Origin: Phycisphaeraceae bacterium
GTDB lineage: Bacteria; Planctomycetota; Phycisphaerae; Phycisphaerales; Phycisphaeraceae
Direction: 5' to 3'
NCBI GenBank assembly: GCA_002716625.1
Contig: PBAS01000054.1
Span: 1-64,000, forward strand
DNA length: 64,000 bases
Positions 37,119 to 45,517 of the stretch are shown here, piece by piece. The notes below the pieces were generated by a model. That model was given only the letters and a program-made list of their open reading frames with translations, ran no database searches and was not told the DNA's origin. Position 1 is the stretch's first letter. Each line of letters starts with the position of its first letter. Position numbers and translations under genes: made by a program.

Positions 37119-38114
37119 CTACCAACTGGCTAGCTCACCGGTAATCGGCTCAACAAGGTCCTTCAAGGTAACCAGACCAACTGGACGATCTTGCGTACCA
37201 ACAATCGCAAGTGACACACTCTCACGCTGAAGTTTTGCAAGCCCCTCACGCAAGGGGGTTGCTGCTTCAATCGTTGCAAACGACGTCATAAGTGTTTTAA
37301 CCGGTGGGCATTGATCGCGTTCGTAAATTAGCACATCACCGATATCTAATACACCAGCCACCTGCCCGCCATCATCCACCACAGGGAACCGGGATCGGCT
37401 GGTTTGGTGAGCCAGTTCCCACAAACGCATCGGCGGTTCATTCATACCGATGGTAATCACGTTAGCCCATGACACCATCTCATCTTCAACTGTACGTCCG
37501 CCCAATTCCAATATACGTTGCACAATGGCTGATTGATCATCACTAATTAAACCATGCCCCACCCCTTCTTTGATCAAAGTATGGAAATAACGGCGTGGGT
37601 TCATCGCCACATTAGAATTACGAATACCAATGGCTCGCATGAAAAGACCAGAAGTCCCAATCAACAGGGGCAGGAGCCCAGACCAACGACAAACGCGGAT
37701 CATCACCACCAGCGGCCGGACAAATGGATAAACCAGCCGGTCAGCGTGTGCAGAAAATAAATCTTTGGGTAATGTCTCAGCGAACACAAATAAAAGCGGC
37801 ATCATAATTAAAGCATCAAAACCCACCACTTGCCACTCGGTCAAATCCCGCGTCTTCAGGAGAACTGCCGCGGCATGGGTTGCCATTTTGGCCCCCGCAT
37901 TGTTAATAATAAGAAGCGTGGCAAGAAACGCCGTCGGCGTTATAACATAGTGTGCCAATTGTCGTGCAGCCTTGACACCTTGATGCTCCATGACACGCAG
38001 GCGAACCGGATTAAGACTATAGAACCCAGTTTCTAGGCCACTGCCTAAGGCGGAAATCAAAAGACCGACAACCACGATCAAAAGCCAGAAGACCAACATA
38101 AGCTCACTCATCAA
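37119..38114 (-). CDS. CNNM/CBS-domain membrane protein (second of pair)
   Basis: The 331-residue product has a CNNM (DUF21) transmembrane domain (about residues 5-145, starting LVFWLLIVVVGLLISALGSGLETGFYS in two parts) with FAETLPKDLFS, then CBS repeats (SRFPVVDDGGQVAGVLDIGDVL, and a second pair to the C-terminus). It lacks the C-terminal CorC/HlyC transporter-associated domain of its neighbour. It overlaps the upstream CNNM gene by four bases, so the two are co-translated and may work as a heteromer. Family members transport or regulate divalent ions such as Mg and Co. Confidence 0.88.
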   Translation of the reverse strand: MMSELMLVFWLLIVVVGLLISALGSGLETGFYSLNPVRLRVMEHQGVKAARQLAHYVITPTAFLATLLIINNAGAKMATHAAAVLLKTRDLTEWQVVGFDALIMMPLLFVFAETLPKDLFSAHADRLVYPFVRPLVVMIRVCRWSGLLPLLIGTSGLFMRAIGIRNSNVAMNPRRYFHTLIKEGVGHGLISDDQSAIVQRILELGGRTVEDEMVSWANVITIGMNEPPMRLWELAHQTSRSRFPVVDDGGQVAGVLDIGDVLIYERDQCPPVKTLMTSFATIEAATPLREGLAKLQRESVSLAIVGTQDRPVGLVTLKDLVEPITGELASW

Positions 38115-39406
38115 TCAGCCTCATGCCGCAGTCGCATAGACGGCGTTTTCTGCAAATGCAATAAAAGATGCTCTATTCGCCACCCTTTGATTGCTTCGAC
38201 CTCAATCAACAAATTCCCCAACGCGATACGGTCACCCACTTTTGCCATACGGCCCAGATTAGCCGTTACCAATCCACCAATGGTGCTGATCCCAGTAACT
38301 GGAGCTGCGACGGGACCAAAGACAGCAGACCATTCACGTATTCCCAAGTGGCCGCTTACCCGCCATTGGTTCTCACCCATTTGGTATACTGGTTCAAGCT
38401 GAGACCCATCAGCACTGTCCCCCGTCTGTCCCACCATCCGGCCTACAACATCTTCTAGACTAACCAACCCCGCAGTTCCCCCATACTCATCCACCACGAC
38501 AGCCAATGTCGTCCCGTGCTTGCGTAATTGCACAAGCAACTGATCGGGCCGCTGCAGTTCGGGAACAAAATTCACTTGCCGAATAAGTTGACGAATTTGG
38601 TCGTCCGTTGTCGGCTTGGTGAGCAAGGCTTGTCGGCGATAAACAATTCCTACCACATTATCAATGCTGCCCTGATAAACTGGAATACGACTCAATCGAT
38701 GTTTCGTCACTAGTTCCATAAGCTTTACTGGTGAATCATTCAGGTTATAGGCAACGATATCTACCCGCGGAGTCATCAGGTCCTGAACTCGCAATTGACT
38801 GAGCGCAAGAACCTGTTGTAACATTTTTTCTTCCTGATCATCAATAACGCCGCTGTGTTGGCTAAGTTCGAGCAAACTCTCCAGTTCTTTTGGTGAAAGC
38901 TGTGCTTGCTCGTGTAAAGGGGCAACCAATCTCCCAAGGGGATCTAAAATAAAACCACGCAGCAGAACACGCAACGGTGATAAAACTCGGTAAACCGTCA
39001 GCAATGGAACGGCAGCAAATTTTGACCATCCAAGCGAATAGCGGGCAGCAATGAGCTTGGGCAGCACTTCACCAAAGAGAATCAATAGCAACAGTGCCCC
39101 GATGTTCAGTATGCCACCCGCTGTAGCATTCAACAAATTTCGCTCTTCCAATCCTAAGACCAAAACGCTACTGATGACAAAATAGAGCACATTGATAAAC
39201 ATGTTTCCCAACAACACCGTCACCAGAAATGCGTTACGGTCATGCAACAAATGTGCGATCGCCGCCGCGGCAATACCGGGCGACCGACTTAACTGCAATT
39301 GCTGATGACGACTGAGTCGAAACAGAGCTGTTTCGCCGCCGCTGAAAAAGCCGCTGGCCACCAAAAGCAGCGGCAACAAGACAATCATAAAAAGAAAGGA
39401 GGTCAT
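38111..39406 (-). CDS. CNNM/CBS/CorC-HlyC family transporter-like protein (first of pair)
   Basis: The 431-residue product has a CNNM domain (residues 5-155, with FFSGGETALFRLSRHQ and LLILFGEVLPKLIAARYS), two CBS motifs (VQDLMTPRVDIVAY, LAVVVDEYGGTAGLVSLEDVV) and a C-terminal CorC_HlyC domain with a final part GDRIALGNLLIEVEAIKGWRIEHL. It is an inner-membrane protein of the hemolysin-like/CorC family, thought to act in divalent cation efflux. It is the first gene of the pair. Confidence 0.9.
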   Translation of the reverse strand: MTSFLFMIVLLPLLLVASGFFSGGETALFRLSRHQQLQLSRSPGIAAAAIAHLLHDRNAFLVTVLLGNMFINVLYFVISSVLVLGLEERNLLNATAGGILNIGALLLLILFGEVLPKLIAARYSLGWSKFAAVPLLTVYRVLSPLRVLLRGFILDPLGRLVAPLHEQAQLSPKELESLLELSQHSGVIDDQEEKMLQQVLALSQLRVQDLMTPRVDIVAYNLNDSPVKLMELVTKHRLSRIPVYQGSIDNVVGIVYRRQALLTKPTTDDQIRQLIRQVNFVPELQRPDQLLVQLRKHGTTLAVVVDEYGGTAGLVSLEDVVGRMVGQTGDSADGSQLEPVYQMGENQWRVSGHLGIREWSAVFGPVAAPVTGISTIGGLVTANLGRMAKVGDRIALGNLLIEVEAIKGWRIEHLLLHLQKTPSMRLRHEAD

Positions 39407-39446
39407 GTTCTATACGGATACCAAACCTAGATGCAGGTCAGGCAGA

Positions 39447-40499
39447 TTATACTCGCTGTTGATCAAGACCTTCCCAAACATGTTGTTCTACTGCACTAAT
39501 TACACGTTGCGCTACTTCGATGGCGGCGCAACCTGCTTCGCCATCGACTTCTGGCTGCGCCCCCCGCGCAACGACCGTCAAAAAGCTGGCTAATTCGGCG
39601 GTTAGTGGGTCCTGCTCTCCTTTGTGTTCATCCATGGCCAACTGTTCGACATGAACGAGTTGGGAATAATCGAGATCAGTCAGATCTGCACCATCGGCAA
39701 TCTGCTGGCGAACTTGAGCTAAAGCCTCAACATTTCCTGTCTTGCGGATCATGACACCGTGCCGTGCCTGATAGTCTAGGCTCACGTATGCCTGATCGCT
39801 AAAAAGGCGCAGCTTCCGTTCTGTCTTCAGGGCTAATCGACTTGCCGTAAGATTTGCCACACAGCCCCCATCAAAAACCAATCTCGCATTAGCGATATCC
39901 TCGTGTTCACCGAGAACTGCAACTCCCGTGGCATCAACCCGTTCTAGCTGCGTGCCGGCCAGCATCAGCACGATATCAAGATCATGAATCATCAGGTCCA
40001 TGACAACACCGATGTCAAGCGACCGGAAGGTCATTGGGCTAATCCGATCAACCTGGATAAATCTTGGCGTCACCTCCAACGCGGCCACTGCTTGCACCGC
40101 TGGATTAAAACGCTCTGTATGTCCAACCTGAAGAATCGCATCGTGCCGCATGGCAATATCTTGAAGCTCGCGGGCTTGACCAGCCGTAGATGCCAATGGT
40201 TTTTCGACAAGGCATGCGACCCTCCGCTGCAGTAGTTCACCGGCAATTTTCAAGTGATATTCTGTTGGTACAGCAACACTTACCGCTGCAATATCTGGAT
40301 GGGCCGAAAAGAGTTCCTGGTAAGTCGCATATGCATCGCATCCTAAATTTTCAGCTATTGCTTGCCGACTTTCCAGATCCGAATCCGCCACCGCCACAAG
40401 GTTGGCGCCTGATAGCCGCTGATAGGTACGAGCATGCAAGCCACCCATTCGACCAACACCTATCACGGCCACATTTACTTTTGAGGTTGCCACATCCAT
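39447..40499 (-). CDS. Gfo/Idh/MocA family oxidoreductase
   Basis: From ATG 40499 the product is 350 residues. The Rossmann nucleotide motif VAVIGVGRMGGLHARTY is near the N-terminus and the EKP catalytic motif is in ACLVEKPLAST. A helix RHDAILQVGHTERFNP follows, which is the NAD-binding face of the family. Such enzymes oxidise or reduce sugars, inositols or similar compounds. The open frame runs 44 codons further upstream without similarity. It lies 40 bases from the CNNM gene and divergent from pdxA. Confidence 0.9.
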   Translation of the reverse strand: MDVATSKVNVAVIGVGRMGGLHARTYQRLSGANLVAVADSDLESRQAIAENLGCDAYATYQELFSAHPDIAAVSVAVPTEYHLKIAGELLQRRVACLVEKPLASTAGQARELQDIAMRHDAILQVGHTERFNPAVQAVAALEVTPRFIQVDRISPMTFRSLDIGVVMDLMIHDLDIVLMLAGTQLERVDATGVAVLGEHEDIANARLVFDGGCVANLTASRLALKTERKLRLFSDQAYVSLDYQARHGVMIRKTGNVEALAQVRQQIADGADLTDLDYSQLVHVEQLAMDEHKGEQDPLTAELASFLTVVARGAQPEVDGEAGCAAIEVAQRVISAVEQHVWEGLDQQRV

Positions 40500-40758
40500 A
40501 TGGTAACCACGAATGCTGTCAAATCTAAAATAGGACCCTACGAATGATCCCAAGGGGGCAACTAGCCATTCCGAGGCCAGGTAGTAAGTGATGGTCGTTT
40601 TGCCATGATCATTTGACCATATGGAACCCATTAATCACCGCGTAACGGGCAGGATACCAATCCAAATATTTGACCCGCCACTAAATTTAAGCCGTTACCG
40701 GTTATTTAAAAAGTCAAATATATAGTTCATACACACCGAATCCTGCTACTATTTACCA

Positions 40759-41844
40759 ATGGGAAAGGCTAAACCCCGAACTCTGCCAGTCACACACCGG
40801 CCCGTGATCGGCATCACAATGGGCGAACCCGCCGGTATTGGCCCGGAACTGGTGGTCAAAGCACTGGCCGACCCTGCAGTACGTAAACTCGGTCGATTCG
40901 TCGTGTTCGGGATGAACGAGTTGATCAGCTATGCGGCTGACCAGGCAGAGGTTGAACCATTCTGGTGGCGGCTTCAACATGACTCGGCACGAGCACACTA
41001 CGACCTTGTGCACGAGGTCGTAGTGCTCGACTATGACGAGTATTCCATGCTTGGACAGAATGTAGCCCGAGCCACCAAGCAAGGCGGTGAAGCCTCCTTG
41101 CGATTCGTCGTTGATGCGATCAAAAGTGCTCTTAAGTCGCCGGGCGAACCCGGTAGCATCAATGCCATCGTCACGGGCCCCATCTGCAAACAATCATGGC
41201 GGATGACCGGCTGTCGATTCCCCGGCCACACGGAGTTACTGGCCAACCGTACACATTCTAAACGTGTTGCAATGATGTTCACTTCACCAAAATTGAATAT
41301 CGTACTCGCAACCGTCCACCTGCCGTTAATGGATGTGCGTAATATTTTCACCATCGGCCGCGTCTATGACCCCATTGATCTTGGTAACCAGGCCATGATT
41401 AATATGGGTATTGAGCGACCTCGCATCGCAGCCTGTGCACTAAACCCACATGCTTCAGAAAATGGGCAACTTGGAGATGAGGAACACCGCGTCATCAAAC
41501 CGGCCATTGAGATGGCACAGCATGCTGGCATAGATGTCTGCGGCCCCTTTCCAGCAGATACGATCTTCCACGAATCCAGCCGACGAAAATATGACCTGAT
41601 CGTCGCAATGTACCACGATCAGGGACTCATCCCACTCAAGATGCTGGCATTTGAAGATGCGGTGAACCTAACACTGGGGTTACCAATTATTCGCACCAGT
41701 GTTGACCACGGTACAGCGTTCGACATTGTGGGCAAGAATATTGCCAACTCGCAAAGCATGAAAGCAGCCATTCATCTAGCCGCCACACTAGCTTCAAATC
41801 GAGTTGCACAACATGTTTACCATGCCAGGCCGGGTATCGGCTGA
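40759..41844 (+). CDS. pdxA: 4-hydroxythreonine-4-phosphate dehydrogenase PdxA
   Basis: The 361-residue product is PdxA, which oxidises 4-phosphooxythreonine in pyridoxal phosphate synthesis. Motifs include ITMGEPAGIGPELVVKAL, AIVTGPICK, GCRFPGHTELLA with metal ligand H157, ATVHLPLMDVRN, CALNPHASENG, DTIFHE and VAMYHDQGLIPLKML. The length fits the family. The codons at 40991-41028 form a near-perfect inverted repeat, listed separately. It stands alone between divergent and convergent neighbours. Confidence 0.95.
   Translation: MGKAKPRTLPVTHRPVIGITMGEPAGIGPELVVKALADPAVRKLGRFVVFGMNELISYAADQAEVEPFWWRLQHDSARAHYDLVHEVVVLDYDEYSMLGQNVARATKQGGEASLRFVVDAIKSALKSPGEPGSINAIVTGPICKQSWRMTGCRFPGHTELLANRTHSKRVAMMFTSPKLNIVLATVHLPLMDVRNIFTIGRVYDPIDLGNQAMINMGIERPRIAACALNPHASENGQLGDEEHRVIKPAIEMAQHAGIDVCGPFPADTIFHESSRRKYDLIVAMYHDQGLIPLKMLAFEDAVNLTLGLPIIRTSVDHGTAFDIVGKNIANSQSMKAAIHLAATLASNRVAQHVYHARPGIG
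40991..41028. repeat. Near-perfect inverted repeat inside pdxA
   Basis: The left arm GAGCACACTACGACCT (40991-41006) and right arm AGGTCGTAGTGCTC (41015-41028) pair over 14 bases with a two-base AC bulge in the left arm. The loop TGTGCACG contains a GTGCAC palindrome that extends symmetry to the centre. It is in frame coding for RAHYDLVHEVVVL. It could stall ribosomes or be a protein-binding site; the function is unknown. Confidence 0.85.
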
Positions 41845-41869
41845 CAACTACCGTCTATACTAAGAATAT

Positions 41870-43090
41870 TCACTTCAATGCATGTACGAGCGCAATCAGT
41901 GCATAGGCCGTCACCAGATTGGTATCATTTTCCATCCACCGTCCCGATTTGTTCCACCAGGATCCATCAGCACGTTGCATCGCCAGCAATTTCGTAGTCA
42001 TATCTTTTGACCAATCATGCCTGTAGCCGTCAGGTGTTTTAATATACCGTGATCCCCATGCGTCCAGTGCGCGAGACATCGTCATCAGGTAGTAAAAGTA
42101 ACCGTCCAGTTTCAAGCCCTCGGGCATGCCTGGATTATGATCAACGGTATAGTGGCGTCGGATCCAGTTGTAGGCATCTATTACACGCGGATCATCGCGG
42201 CTTAGCATCGCATAGACATAACTCTTGAACCCAGCATACGTCATTGAACCATATGTGCGCAAGCCGGTCACGGGCTTGCCCAGTATCGCTTGGTCGCGCA
42301 ATTCGGGGCTTGCAAGTGATTGGGAGATGCCGATGTGATTCTTATCAATACTTGTCGAGTATACGAACCCACCATCCTGAACAATCTGATCACCACACTG
42401 CATATTGGCTGCAGTACCTTGGCATCGGGAGATAAACACGAGTGCTCTTTGAAATACCGGATCGGTCGGTGAAAGTCCGGCATCGTACAAACCCTGTAGC
42501 ATGATCTGTGTATTCGAAAGATCCGGCCTACCATGTTTACCATAACCAGCACCGCCATAAAAGGGGTGCTCCGGTCCGACTGATACGCTCTTGGGGTCGA
42601 CCTGATCGTACCACTGAAGCTGCCGCAGAAACTCACAGCCTTTGTCAATCGCCTCGACCACCCGAGGGCTTTGTCTCGCACGAGCTAGAGCCGAAAGACA
42701 AATCGCCGTGTTGTAATTCTGCATAATCCCATCGTGAATCCCGCCATTATCTCGGCATTTGCTCAAGATGAATGCCAATGCCCTGTCCACAACCAAATCA
42801 TCATGTACGAGGTCTGGTCGATCAAGCATTACCGTAAGCACCATCGCGGTAACCGCCGGGCCAATCTGGGGTGACCAGCTGCCAAACTCACTTTGTCTTT
42901 GGCTTAGAAAGGCAATTCCACGCATGGCTGCGGCATCAGCCAACCGATCGTGATCCATATCAACCGCACGCACATCCGCACAGGCAATACTGAACGCCAT
43001 CCAACCACAGACTAGACCCCCAAAATGAGCTGACATCGCTATGCTCCGTATAAAACGTTTCTGTTTGTTGGTGGCCTTTACATCTTCCAT
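41870..43090 (-). CDS. Secreted alpha-toroid (prenyltransferase/squalene cyclase-like) protein
   Basis: From ATG 43090 (GGGAG 7 bases upstream) the product is 406 residues. An N-terminal hydrophobic segment (SAHFGGLVCGWMAFSIACADV) looks like a signal peptide. The body contains repeated helix pairs with the pattern of alpha/alpha toroids: AMRGIAFLSQRQSEFGSW, ALAFILSKCRDNGGIHDG, LLAMQRADGSWWNKSGRWMEND. These resemble squalene cyclase or prenyltransferase repeats. The DxDD catalytic motif of class II cyclases is not seen, so it is more likely a binding or structural protein. Planctomycetes have many such exported proteins. Confidence 0.85.
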   Translation of the reverse strand: MEDVKATNKQKRFIRSIAMSAHFGGLVCGWMAFSIACADVRAVDMDHDRLADAAAMRGIAFLSQRQSEFGSWSPQIGPAVTAMVLTVMLDRPDLVHDDLVVDRALAFILSKCRDNGGIHDGIMQNYNTAICLSALARARQSPRVVEAIDKGCEFLRQLQWYDQVDPKSVSVGPEHPFYGGAGYGKHGRPDLSNTQIMLQGLYDAGLSPTDPVFQRALVFISRCQGTAANMQCGDQIVQDGGFVYSTSIDKNHIGISQSLASPELRDQAILGKPVTGLRTYGSMTYAGFKSYVYAMLSRDDPRVIDAYNWIRRHYTVDHNPGMPEGLKLDGYFYYLMTMSRALDAWGSRYIKTPDGYRHDWSKDMTTKLLAMQRADGSWWNKSGRWMENDTNLVTAYALIALVHALK

Positions 43091-43125
43091 TCTATTTCTC
43101 CCTGCATCCAACCCAGGACAACCTA

Positions 43126-43716
43126 TCAGTGATGTCCTAGATCCTTCTTGGGATCATAATCATAAGGCACCAGATTCAACTCACCCGATGGAGGGTTGGC
43201 CCGCACTTGCCGCAGTGCCGTAATCGTAAATGGGAGTAATACGAGTACCACCAAAATCATGAGGGCATTAACCACTCGGGCCGGCCAGGACGCCGAACCC
43301 CACCACAATCCATAGGCAGCCAGTAACATCGCAATCAACAGGATGCACACGCATATCACCGCCCCCCAAGCCGCTCGGGGCTTGTCCGTCTGCAAGCCCA
43401 AGCCAAACCCCAACAACCCCAATCCGCCTACCGTTGAGGCCACAACCGTCACCATAAGCCCAAACTTTCCTGGGTCGGCGACAAGATCAGCAAGCCGTCC
43501 ACGCGGTGGTGTAGGCTCAATGGACTCTGCTTCCGGCAATGTCCACTGTGGATCCCATTGAAAGGCTGTTGAACACATACAGCAACAAACCATCAAAAAT
43601 GCTCCGCCAATCACCTGCAATATGACACCCGTTCCTTGGGCAAAAGCACGGGCAGGCACCGGGCCAATCGTCTCCGAATTATGGTTTTCTCCAGTACTTG
43701 GTGGCAAAGAAGACAT
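43126..43716 (-). CDS. Small multi-pass membrane protein of unknown function
   Basis: From ATG 43716 (AGGTG with 5-base spacing) the product is 196 residues. Three to four hydrophobic helices lie at about 35-55 (TGVILQVIGGAFLMVCCCMC), 85-107, 120-140 and 155-172. The C-terminus is polar. I do not recognise the family. It starts 13 bases after the stop of another small membrane gene on the same strand and is followed closely by the toroid gene, so the three are probably one transcript. Confidence 0.7.
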   Translation of the reverse strand: MSSLPPSTGENHNSETIGPVPARAFAQGTGVILQVIGGAFLMVCCCMCSTAFQWDPQWTLPEAESIEPTPPRGRLADLVADPGKFGLMVTVVASTVGGLGLLGFGLGLQTDKPRAAWGAVICVCILLIAMLLAAYGLWWGSASWPARVVNALMILVVLVLLPFTITALRQVRANPPSGELNLVPYDYDPKKDLGHH

Positions 43717-43729
43717 CCAATCACCTGAA

Positions 43730-44236
43730 CTATGTTTGGGCACCGACATGTCGAGCAAGATGAAGGTGCCGGGAAGCAACCACCAAAATGGCCAATGGCG
43801 TCCCAAGAATAAGCACAGACAAGGTTAACTGATCTGGGCTAGATGACACCACCGCGTTGACTGCAGCCATGGCCAATAACAAAGCAACGGCCAGACACTG
43901 TGCCAGTGTAAATACAAGCGCAACTGTTGCAGACCACCGCCTCCTAGCGTGGATTGCAAAGCCTAAAAGCATTTGTGTTACTGCCAGCACCGTACCGAAA
44001 ATCGCCAATGTCATAACACTCGCGGCATACGTATCGGTAGCTAGTTGCCATATCCCATTCAGGTCCGAAAATCCACCCGCTGGGACCCTAACAAGCCCGA
44101 ATACTCCAAACTGGCCTCCCGATAAAACAAGCCAGAATAAAAATCCACAAAAAACTGCTTGGCATGTACCAATGAACCAGATAAATCTCGCTGCACATCG
44201 TGCTGTCGCAGCATGCAAGAAGATTGGCGTAGTCAT
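43730..44236 (-). CDS. Small multi-pass membrane protein of unknown function
   Basis: The 168-residue product has four hydrophobic helices (about 19-40, 72-93, 102-124, 137-155), with short loops and a basic C-terminus. No family is recognisable. It precedes the other small membrane gene by 13 bases and the secreted toroid gene beyond that. The flippase-like gene is divergent and about 93 bases away. The four-helix layout and gene order suggest a small membrane complex, but this is inference. Confidence 0.65.
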   Translation of the reverse strand: MTTPIFLHAATARCAARFIWFIGTCQAVFCGFLFWLVLSGGQFGVFGLVRVPAGGFSDLNGIWQLATDTYAASVMTLAIFGTVLAVTQMLLGFAIHARRRWSATVALVFTLAQCLAVALLLAMAAVNAVVSSSPDQLTLSVLILGTPLAILVVASRHLHLARHVGAQT

Positions 44237-44329
44237 AATGATGAGCTTATCGCACCAATTGCACCTTGCAAACGACCCGCCATTCCATGCATCCAGCTAA
44301 CCCTGCATCTGAGCCGATATCACTTGGAA

Positions 44330-45517
44330 ATGAAAAAGTATCTACTGATATGCATACGGATTCTGATTGCTGCTGGAGGTATTGGGTTTATTGTCTTCAG
44401 CCTTACCTGGACGGATCATGTCCAATTGCCAGCAGGCACAAAAATGCCTGATGGTTCCTTGCTCCTCAAGGCAACCTCTTATCCAACCATTGCCGGAGAT
44501 GAGAAAAGCTTTAATCGAGGTGAGTTGGTCACCATCAGGATCGACGATCAACTAAGGATGAATATCCCGACTGATGACCGGGGGACTGAGGACAATCAAT
44601 TTCAGTTTAAACCCGGCATCACACCCACCCTTCGTGAGGCGAAGACCCCACTGTTGGTGGCCGGATGGCTCAGCATGGGCCTTATTTTCCCACTCCAAAC
44701 AACTCGATGGTTGTTGTTACTGCGCGCAAGAAAGATGCCAGTCAGTTTTCCCAAGGCATTCCGACTGTATATGGTGGGAAATTTCTTCAACTATTGCATG
44801 CCGGGCTCAACCGGAGGGGATGTGGTCAAGGCATATTATGCTGCCAAAGGAAGTGGCCGTAATGCCGACGCGGTGATGAGCGTGGTAATGGATCGCATTG
44901 CCGGAGTAGTTGGACTCATCATGGTGGGTGGAATTGCCGGGCTGTTTATGCTGGACAATCTGATGGCCAGAAGGATCACTGGAATCATCTGGCTTCTTGC
45001 CGCAATGACATTCATCGGTGGTGGTATCTTTTTATCACCCATGTTGCGGCGAATACTGGGGATTGATTACCTAATCTCTAAGCTGCCTGGTCAAAAGTTT
45101 TTTCAGAGCCTGAACCAAGCGGCAATGGCCTACCGGGATCATAAAACTACTATTGTGGCCACGACCGCCCTGTCAGTTATTGTGCATTGCTGCCTGATCA
45201 CCAGCACGACATTAGCAGGCTATGCCCTAGGCATCACCCAACCAGCAAACCTGATGGCAGTTGTTGTTCCGGTCCTACTCTTCGGTGCTGCTATTCCAAT
45301 TAGCTACCAGGGACTTGGCGTCCAAGAGGCGATCGGCATCCCTTTACTTGTTACCGCGCCACTATGCACGCCCAATCAACTGATTGGCATGCTGATGCTG
45401 TACCGCCTTTACATGGTTGCCTATTCCATGACCGGCTCATTGTTCTTGCTGCGTGGTGACATCCATATGCACCCACAGAATAATGGCGAAATGACCGCAA
45501 CAAGCCCTATGGAATAA
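44330..45517 (+). CDS. Flippase-like (UPF0104/AglD/LPG synthase TM region) membrane protein
   Basis: From ATG 44330 the product is 395 residues with a hydrophobic N-terminus followed by an exported insert (about 25-115), then six or more membrane helices. The family motif is clear in RLYMVGNFFNYCMPGSTGGDVVKAYY and in AVMSVVMDRIAGVVGL (each read in shorter pieces), and near the C-terminus PISYQGLGVQEAIG. Members move lipid-linked sugars or synthesise lysyl-phosphatidylglycerol; the substrate here is unknown. The frame opens 57 codons earlier, but ATG 44330 precedes the first helix and has TTGGAA upstream. Its 3' end overlaps the convergent third pilus-locus gene by 11 bases. Confidence 0.85.
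   Translation: MKKYLLICIRILIAAGGIGFIVFSLTWTDHVQLPAGTKMPDGSLLLKATSYPTIAGDEKSFNRGELVTIRIDDQLRMNIPTDDRGTEDNQFQFKPGITPTLREAKTPLLVAGWLSMGLIFPLQTTRWLLLLRARKMPVSFPKAFRLYMVGNFFNYCMPGSTGGDVVKAYYAAKGSGRNADAVMSVVMDRIAGVVGLIMVGGIAGLFMLDNLMARRITGIIWLLAAMTFIGGGIFLSPMLRRILGIDYLISKLPGQKFFQSLNQAAMAYRDHKTTIVATTALSVIVHCCLITSTTLAGYALGITQPANLMAVVVPVLLFGAAIPISYQGLGVQEAIGIPLLVTAPLCTPNQLIGMLMLYRLYMVAYSMTGSLFLLRGDIHMHPQNNGEMTATSPME

Noticed and set aside
40753-41193. 146-codon minus-strand frame inside pdxA
   Set aside because: It is antisense to a well-identified PdxA and has no ribosome site or homology features.
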